The position numbers and the translations under genes are program-made. From Baffinella frigidus (Eukaryota > Cryptophyceae > Cryptomonadales > Baffinellaceae): a stretch of 10,449 nucleotides of DNA. The first letter of the stretch is position 1. Every line of letters begins with the position of its first letter. Shown here piece by piece: positions 6,404-10,449 of this stretch. The DNA is taken from positions 147,951 to 158,399 of the forward strand of contig MU647003.1 of NCBI GenBank assembly GCA_026770585.1, in the 5' to 3' direction. The notes under the pieces were generated by a model. That model saw only the letters and a program-made list of their open reading frames with translations. It was not told the DNA's origin and did no database searches.

Positions 6404-6722
6404 CACACCACTCGAGAACGCAAGAGCACCAAATGTACCACTCCAGGCCCTTGGGTGGGGTATTCCATGCTCGTTCTTGGAGCCGTTTGCTCGTTCTTGG
6501 AGCCGTTTTTGTGCTAAAAAATGACTTTTGAGAAAGTTTTCCCGTCAAAAATGACTTTTGAATACCCCCCCCTCCAGCCCTGCGTGGAGCCCAGGGTCCT
6601 CTACAAGTGGGCATTTGTGTAGTAACTTTCGCGGGTCTGTTTCACGGCCCTCCGGAGATTTCCTGTCCCTGAAAAAAAACCTTACAACGCGACATGAATA
6701 GGGTGCGTCAGCGTTCTCGAGT
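6404..6722. repeat. Possible decayed foldback with internal duplications
   Basis: ACTCGAGAACGC near 6411 is answered by its exact reverse complement near 6712, with a further CACC match after five bases. Inside, AAATG...CCACT near 6430 faces a similar inverted segment near 6610. TGCTCGTTCTTGGAGCCGTT is exactly duplicated in tandem (6468-6487 and 6488-6507). AAAAATGACTTTTGA occurs at 6517 and 6547, and TGTGTAGTAACTTTCG lies at 6616. The long-range pairing is weak, so the element call is tentative. Confidence 0.4.
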
Positions 6723-6739
6723 TGACAGCGGGCTACCAA

Positions 6740-6986
6740 CTACTGAAAATTCCTACCCCGTAATTCAAAATCGAGGTGTCTGAGTGAGACACCAAGTTGC
6801 TCCAATTCCGGGGGGGGGGCATATTAATTTCCACACCCCAAAACGGGACGTGAACGTCACCAGTCGCGTCCAGTTTGTACCACACGTTGGATCAAAATTT
6901 GAGTCATGTCCAGAAATTTTACGATTGGTATGCCAATTTAAGGCAGACACCTCGGATTTGAATTACGGGGCAGGGGTTTTCAGTAG
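6740..6986. mobile_element. 247-bp foldback element with 43-bp arms
   Basis: The left arm 6740-6782 (CTACTGAAAATTCCTACCCC, then GTAATTCAAAATCGAGGTGT) pairs with 6944-6986 at about 38 of 43 positions. The 161-bp centre includes a G run at about 6810. A small stem, GGTGTCT/AGACACC, lies at the inner edge of the left arm. A second possible stem, AAACGGGACG near 6840, pairs with CGTCCAGTTT near 6868. No terminal-motif match to the 1694 family is seen, so this is a separate family. Confidence 0.7.
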
Positions 6987-7042
6987 AAGGGATTCGTGTT
7001 GGCTGAGCCACCAAGGCGCCACCACGAGGTAGCCACCAACCC

Positions 7043-7252
7043 CTCGAGGCTAGACATGGCACCATTTTAAAACAGAGCTTCTTTTACAAGTGAAGAAAGA
7101 AAAAATGTGCAGTAATTTTCACACAAATAGGGGCGTCTGGTCACGTTGCTGGGGGAATTCCCCATTCCCCCAGCAACGTGACCAAACCTGCCCGTGACTG
7201 GTACTAAATTTAACAACCCCACATTTAAAATGGTCCCATTTCTAGCCTCGAG
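7043..7252. mobile_element. Foldback element E2 (210 bp), homologue of E1
   Basis: It has the same ends and internal order as E1. The 29-bp termini (CTCGAGGCTAGACATGGCAC, then CATTTTAAA) pair at 27 positions, better than in E1. It shares AACAGAGCTTCTTTTACAAG, a TGTGCAGTAATTTTCA motif at 7106, AATAGGGGCGTCTGGTCACG, TGCCCGTGACTGGTACTAAA and CCCCACATTTAAAATGG. The central palindrome is different from E1's. GCCACCACGAGGTAGCCACC lies just outside the left end (7018-7038) and again outside the right end (7266-7286). Confidence 0.75.
7138..7184. repeat. 21-bp-arm palindrome at the centre of E2
   Basis: TGGTCACGTTGCTGGGGGAA plus T is followed by TCCCC and then the exact reverse complement. Only the outer TGGTCACGT is shared with the E1 core; the inner TGCTGGGGGAAT replaces AGCTCAAGTTAT. 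A second fold using GGGGAATTCCCC is also possible. Confidence 0.95.
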
Positions 7253-7290
7253 CGGAAGATGTGGAGCCACCACGAGGTTGCCACCACCAC

Positions 7291-7467
7291 CAGCCCTGGG
7301 AGGTGGCTCAAATTGTGGTCTGGAGTTGGAGCCATTTTACCTTGTAGACACCCCAGATCTGGGGTGTCTGCAACTTAAGAAGTCGCAATCTTGGGTACAA
7401 AATCAACTTTTGGCATTGATCAGGCATTTTTGTTCCAGACCACAATTTGAGCCACCTCCAAGGGCTA
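7291..7467. mobile_element. 177-bp foldback element with central perfect palindrome
   Basis: The left arm 7291-7324 (CAGCCCTGGGAGGTGGCTCA, then AATTGTGGTCTGGA) pairs with 7434-7467 at 32 of 34 positions. With a short gap, pairing extends outward through TTGCCAC. In the loop, AGACACCCCAGATCTGGGGT plus GTCT (7346-7369) is a perfect 24-bp palindrome with no spacer. The arms-plus-palindrome plan resembles E1 and E2, but the sequences are unrelated. Confidence 0.75.
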
Positions 7468-7504
7468 GTGGCAAGATGTGGCTCAGCCACCAAGCATCGG
7501 TCAG

Positions 7505-7612
7505 GATGTCCGTAGGACCTGCCTATGTCCCGACGGTACTGCCTACCGTAGGGTCCTGCTGATTATTCACATATGGGTTATTCGCGATATCCCTTCGTAG
7601 CCCGCTGTGTGA
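7505..7612. repeat. Fragment of the left-end repeat, partly inverted
   Basis: GCCTACCGTAGGGTCCTG followed by TATGGGTTATTCGCGATATC resembles 413-465. The end of this stretch, TTCGTAGCCCGCTGTGTGAT, is the reverse complement of CACAGCGGGCTACGA found near 120 and 330. Fragments of one repeat are thus present in both orientations at opposite ends of the window. Confidence 0.6.
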
Positions 7613-7752
7613 TGTGCTCATCGCTTGTGTGGAGAGAGAAACACAGGACGTGTGGGGCTCATCCCTGACCCAGAAGGACACGCACCGGGGTGTGGGTATA
7701 TGCCTGAGAGCCTGGGAGCATGCTGGTGGCAGTGCATTTCCTTCGAGGGCAT

Positions 7753-7959
7753 ACCACCAGCAACCCGCTGCAGCTTATATCCGGATCGGGTACTGTAGTA
7801 GTTTTCAGCTAGACCGAAGAAATCTCTTCGGTATCTCCCGTCAGCAATTCGAGGTCCCTAGGGTTTCCTACTGTAGGGTCATAGGACAGATTGTTTTTCC
7901 GATAAAATACCCGAATCCTTGCGAGTACCCGGTATAAGCTGCTACGGGTTGCTGGTGGT
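7753..7959. mobile_element. 207-bp foldback element with 26-bp (extended 42-bp) arms
   Basis: ACCACCAGCAACCCGCTGCA plus GCTTAT at 7753-7778 pairs with 7934-7959 with one or two mismatches. After a 6-base gap, pairing continues through GGGTACT. The centre holds a perfect 8-bp hairpin ACCGAAGA-AATC-TCTTCGGT (7813-7832) and one CCTACTGTAGGGTCATAGG motif near 7866. Nothing inside encodes a protein. Confidence 0.65.
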
Positions 7960-8811
7960 ACGTGCAGGTGCTGTACTGCGCGGTTGCGTTCGGGGCGTTG
8001 CGCCTACGCGGGGGCGAGGAGGAGGAGCAGGATCAAGTGCAACCCAGGGCTTATATTTCAGCGGTGGGAAGGAGCAGGGGGGGCGGGGATGGCACACCAC
8101 GGGAGACTCTCGGGGGCCTGGGCGGTGCGGTGGCGCGGTGGGCGTGATGAAGTCACGTCTGTCGCCGGGCGACAGACCGTGTTGGTACTCCTGCTCCGAC
8201 ACCTCCAGCGCCCCGTTCCAAACCCCTGCATGACCTGGGCCGACCATGGAATTTCCGACGTGGTTGAATCGGGGGGGGGAGGCGTCGGTTGTGCCCGGCA
8301 GGGCTTGCCACCCCGAGACCGCCCCAACCGCAGTACCCGGTCGTTTTCTGCCTCCGCCTCCCAACGCGCGGTTGGCAGGTGCAGTGACAGGCCGCCCGGC
8401 CGGCTCTGGCGGGGCGTCGAGTCGGCGCGTGCCGGTCCATGAGAGCGGCTTACTCCTCTCGGCCCCAGATCTCCTCACGAGGTACACAACGACATCCTGA
8501 TGGTGGTCCTCGGTGATGCCCACCTCCCCGAATTCGGTTGCAGGCATCCGCACAACCGCACCACCGGGCGCCTCAACCTTCGCGCCGCACCCCTCTCTTG
8601 TGGAACGCAACCCTTGCATGCGAGTGGGGAGTGGGGTTCCAAGCTTGCAACGACAAGGAACCGTACCCCTCAAGAGGAAATATTCTAGACCCTTGTACCG
8701 GGGAATGGACAACAGGGGATATTTTACCACACACCACTTGGACAAGAGGGGATATATTGTTGAATCTCCCCGAATCTGCAACGTGTCGGTCATGGAGACA
8801 GTTGGACACAC
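7942..8811 (-). CDS. Hypothetical 289-residue reading frame, doubtful
   Basis: This is the longest open frame in the window and I do not recognise it. It crosses a GC-rich patch (about 7960-8640) where stop codons are rare by chance, and several frames on both strands are also open there. The predicted C-terminal third is Pro/Arg/Ala-rich (PPPHRPGP-like), typical of non-coding GC-rich DNA. Residues about 90-115 (EFGEVGITEDHHQDVVVYLV) are the most protein-like part. Its first 40 codons overlap the left inverted repeat of the 8707-9444 element, and its last six codons overlap the foldback ending at 7959. No signal peptide, membrane segment or catalytic motif is evident. It could be a spliced exon, a decayed gene or chance. 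Confidence 0.2.
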   Translation of the reverse strand: MCPTVSMTDTLQIRGDSTIYPLLSKWCVVKYPLLSIPRYKGLEYFLLRGTVPCRCKLGTPLPTRMQGLRSTREGCGAKVEAPGGAVVRMPATEFGEVGITEDHHQDVVVYLVRRSGAERSKPLSWTGTRRLDAPPEPAGRPVTAPANRALGGGGRKRPGTAVGAVSGWQALPGTTDASPPRFNHVGNSMVGPGHAGVWNGALEVSEQEYQHGLSPGDRRDFITPTAPPHRPGPRESPVVCHPRPPCSFPPLKYKPWVALDPAPPPRPRVGATPRTQPRSTAPARTTSNP

Positions 8812-8875
8812 GGGCTAAGCTCTCTTCACATTTTACAATGATCTACACACTTATCTAGAACTTTATGCTGACGGA

Positions 8876-8996
8876 CCTGGTCATAATCCCTGGTCATAAT
8901 TCCATCTGGAATGTTCTTTACAACTGGTCACCTGGTCATAATTCCTTCTGGTTTATTCTGGTTTATGACCAGGAGACTGGTCATAATTCCTTCTGG
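8876..8996. repeat. Iterated CTGGTCATAATTCC motif
   Basis: CTGGTCATAATTCCTTCTGG or a close variant occurs at about 8876, 8890, 8932 and 8977, with one inverted ATGACCAG near 8965. The spacing is irregular, so this is not a simple tandem array. Clustered short direct copies of this kind can be protein-binding iterons, but that is inference. Confidence 0.75.
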
Positions 8997-9020
8997 GATG
9001 TTCATGATCCCTGGATGCGT

Positions 9021-9130
9021 CTCTTCGGAGCTCCGAGGGGATGGCGTGTTTTCTCTTCGGAGCTCCGAGGGGATTTCTCTTCGGAGCTCCGAGGGGATTG
9101 CTTGTCGAGATCACGACAGCGGAGCTCCGA
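9021..9130. repeat. Three 22-bp units each holding palindrome TCGGAGCTCCGA
   Basis: CTCTTCGGAGCTCCGAGGGG plus AT occurs at 9021-9042, 9053-9074 and 9077-9098. A shortened CGGAGCTCCG follows at about 9120. The 12-bp core is a perfect palindrome. Centre-to-centre spacings are 32, 24 and about 38 bp. The strict identity of the three full units suggests recent duplication or selection. Confidence 0.85.
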
Positions 9131-9209
9131 CCGGAGCGAGACATGCCCCGCAGCCGCTGCATACCTGAGCCGAGGCCGAGACCCAGCTGTCTGTGGCCCA
9201 TCCAAAATA

Positions 9210-9315
9210 GAAAAAACATGACGCGGAGCGTCATGTTTTTTCCATTCCCCTAACGTGGCGCGAAGCGCCACGTGTTGGCGCAAAGCGCCGTTGAGCGCGA
9301 AGCGCCACGTGTTGA
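9210..9315. repeat. Cluster of four hairpins with three-base loops
   Basis: Hairpin 1 (9210-9242) has 15-bp perfect arms (GAAAAAACATGACGC) and a GGA loop. Hairpin 2 (9253-9273) is ACGTGGCGC-GAA-GCGCCACGT. Hairpin 3 (about 9277-9289) is GGCGC-AAA-GCGCC. Hairpin 4 (about 9295-9305) is GCGC-GAA-GCGC. CGCGAAGCGCCACGTGTTG occurs twice, linking hairpins 2 and 4. Three loops are of GNA type closed by C-G. Hairpins 2 and 4 contain GCGAAGC, a heptamer known to form an unusually stable DNA mini-hairpin. Hairpin 1 with its T tract looks like a Rho-independent terminator, but the context is eukaryotic. Confidence 0.85.
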
Positions 9316-9384
9316 GTCACATATAAATCTCATCACGTCCGAACACATGCCATATACACGGACGTGTTGTCTGTAGTAAAAACT

Positions 9385-9414
9385 GGACAAGAGGGGATAT
9401 ATCCCCTCTTGTCC
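9385..9414. repeat. Perfect 30-bp palindrome built from the element-end motif
   Basis: GGACAAGAGGGGATA is followed immediately by its exact reverse complement. The right half is the inner motif of the right inverted end of the 8707-9444 element; the left half is an additional copy in the opposite orientation. Two such ends thus appear fused head to head. Confidence 0.95.
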
Positions 9415-9596
9415 GAAAAGGTGTTATTATATCCCCAGTTGTCCAAGACCCCCCTTGTACCCCCACGAATGAAAACGCATGATTTAACGTCGATTTAACG
9501 CATGATTTCGCATATTCGAAGGTTCTCTTTTGTTCTGTGACTGTTGTTAAGAGGGTCCAACCGAAATCCACATCGTCGATCGCTTTAAAGGACAGT

Positions 9597-9625
9597 ACGT
9601 AGATCTCGTACATGTAGATCTACGT
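9597..9625. repeat. 10-bp-arm hairpin ACGTAGATCT
   Basis: ACGTAGATCT pairs perfectly with AGATCTACGT across nine bases (CGTACATGT). It directly precedes the AAAATTACTACAC repeats. Confidence 0.9.
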
Positions 9626-9626
9626 G

Positions 9627-9686
9627 AAAATTACTACATGCCTCAAAATTACTACACCAGATTACTACACATCCCTTCAAAATTAC
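9627..9686 (-). repeat. AAAATTACTACAC short array (inverse of TGTAGTAATTTT)
   Basis: AAAATTACTACATG (9627), AAAATTACTACACC (9645), GATTACTACACAT (9660) and CAAAATTAC (9678) occur at 15- to 18-bp spacing. On the minus strand this is the GTGTAGTAATTTT motif of the foldback ends and 22/23-bp arrays. This is the only place in the window where it is tandem in this orientation. Confidence 0.75.
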
Positions 9687-10314
9687 AAACCCCCCTTCAC
9701 TTTAGAACCCCTGTAAAATAGTCACATTTGTTTGTTGCCTGTCTGAAAAAGGGGTAAGCGTAGAGGCGATTTGATCCGCTTCAGGTCCCAGGAAAGCCAT
9801 CCAGGGCTGGCAGCTTCCTGCAAGGGCTTTTAAGAATCTTTTCTTCTTTTTCTCACATTGCAACGTGGGGGGCTAGGTGGTGGAGGGGATTTCCACTCCC
9901 CTTGCGTGGCCCGCAAGGAGAGTGGTCCACATATTTTTGCCTTGTCCGCCATCCGCTCGAAAGGAGGTGCATGGGGCAACTGTGTGTGGCTCAGGCAGGG
10001 GCCATCGACAAGGCGCTCTGCGTAAGTGAAGACATCGGGGAGTAATACGTTGACCGGGGGGGCGAAAGGTTCATCGGGTTTTAACGACGCTCCTTGGTGG
10101 CTCCCTTATATGGGTAGTGGCAGTTTCTTGACTTAGACTTAGACTTGTGATAACCCTGAACCATAGTGTGGCCGACGAGTCAAGGTGAAGGCGACCCATC
10201 AGTTTTTAAGCTCGGCAACCCATAAAACTGGCAGTTTTTAGTGAAAAACACCAGTTTGTAGCGGGAAATGGGTCTTTCTTGCACAAGGTACCTGAAAACT
10301 CTCTCCCGAGCCCC
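9687..10314. other. Stretch without recognisable genes
   Basis: No long open frame starting with ATG lies here on either strand, and no tRNA- or rRNA-like sequence was seen. Minor items are GACTTA repeated three times near 10130, an imperfect hairpin 10225-10257 (AAACTGGCAGTTTTT against AAAAACACCAGTTT), and a splice-donor-like GCGTAAGT near 10019. The composition is the least repetitive of the window, so an exon without a start codon cannot be excluded. Confidence 0.5.
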
Positions 10315-10449
10315 TCTGAGTGAATCCTGAGACCCTCTGAATAAATCCTGTGTCTTTCTGGGTGAATCCTGAGTCTTTCTGGGCGAATCCTGAGTTTTTC
10401 TGACTGAATCCTGAATCCTGAGTTTTTCTGACTGAATCCTGAGTTTTTC
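10315..10449 (+). repeat. 21-bp tandem repeat, cut by the window end
   Basis: Six units of TCTGACTGAATCCTGAGTTT plus T run to the end of the window. The first four differ at several sites. Unit 5 is 28 bp because ATCCTGA is duplicated inside it, and unit 6 matches the rest of unit 5. The array probably continues beyond the window, with greater homogeneity towards the right. Confidence 0.95.

Larger units (their letters stand above)
7018..7286 (+). repeat. 21-bp direct repeat flanking E2
   Basis: GCCACCACGAGGTAGCCACC plus A at 7018-7038 recurs at 7266-7286 with one difference (T for A). The copies stand 4 and 13 bp outside the E2 ends. The pair could be a remnant of a duplicated insertion site, or two copies of a GCCACCA-rich repeat that also appears as GGCTGAGCCACCAAG near 7001 and GGCTCAGCCACCAAG near 7480. 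Confidence 0.7.
8707..9444. mobile_element. 738-bp element with about 50-bp inverted ends
   Basis: The left end (8707-8757) contains GGACAACAGGGGATAT and, 33 bp further, GGACAAGAGGGGATATAT. The right end (9397-9444) carries the same two motifs in inverted order and nearly the same spacing. AGACCCTTGTACC just outside the left end (8687-8699) recurs as AGACCCCCCTTGTACC just outside the right end (9446-9461), a possible target duplication. The interior has no convincing gene; it holds GGTCATAATTCC repeats, TCGGAGCTCCGA repeats and triloop hairpins. A non-autonomous DNA transposon or a replicating-element fragment are both possible. Confidence 0.65.

Noticed and set aside
9210-9242. Rho-independent transcription terminator
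   Set aside because: The stem plus T tract fits the bacterial pattern, but the window has eukaryotic features, no upstream gene, and the A/T tract is part of the perfect stem. Treated as one of a hairpin cluster.
9317-9613. Minus-strand 98-codon frame
   Set aside because: The first 50 residues look fairly protein-like, but the rest translates the inverted end and palindrome of the 8707-9444 element. No homologue or motif is recognised.
9835-9870. Pyrimidine-rich tract as a 3' splice site, paired with donor-like GTAAGT sequences near 5305 and 10020
   Set aside because: The tract is not followed by a well-placed AG joined to an open frame, and no exon could be defined on either side.
1-10449. 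tRNA, rRNA or snRNA genes
   Set aside because: No cloverleaf with the conserved B-box type sequence and no rRNA-like stretch was found by eye on either strand; short RNAs could still be missed.

Overview
This window looks like non-coding, repeat-dominated nuclear DNA from a eukaryote, most likely a protist or alga. The main clue is a 294-bp degenerate array of the heptamer TTTAGGG, the telomere type of plants, many green algae and several protist groups. That only suggests the lineage. No bacterial-style operon, rRNA or tRNA was seen, and no protein family could be recognised. Most open frames translate microsatellites or tandem repeats. The only weak coding candidate is a 289-codon frame on the minus strand (7942-8811) in a GC-rich patch.

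Layout. 1-560: direct repeats and an 80-bp repeat ending in a CCTACCGTAGG-type palindrome. 572-865: telomere-like heptamers. 1138-1503: GA microsatellites. 1600-1763: A-rich repeats and a small foldback element. 2019-3240: mosaic of a CTCAAGGCGCAAGGCCC repeat family with GAA microsatellites, a duplicated palindromic block and a second 7-bp array. 3246-3870: a direct repeat of about 210 bp, two copies 414 bp apart. 3865-4735: compound tandem repeat of a GC-rich module alternating with 22/23-bp AT-rich units. 4998-5046: more telomere-like G-rich sequence.

5083-7959 is the most structured part. It holds a near-continuous run of inverted-repeat (foldback or MITE-like) elements: 5083-5132, 5144-5403, 5437-5645, 6205-6347, 6740-6986, 7043-7252, 7291-7467 and 7753-7959. 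Two of them (5437-5645 and 7043-7252) are homologous along their flanks but carry unrelated palindromic cores at the same central position, each perfectly self-complementary. 8707-9444 is bounded by imperfect inverted repeats of about 50 bp. It contains iterated short motifs and a cluster of hairpins with three-base loops. 9597-9686 has a hairpin and a short repeat array, 9687-10314 shows nothing recognisable, and 10315-10449 is a 21-bp tandem repeat running off the window.

A motif close to TGTGTAGTAATTTTCGTTG links many of these families. It forms the ends of some foldbacks, lies inside others and builds tandem arrays elsewhere. The picture is a subtelomeric or heterochromatin-like landscape built from non-autonomous elements and their amplified pieces. 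No transposase was found, so any mobilising enzyme would have to act from elsewhere. All repeat boundaries were read by eye and may be off by a few bases.
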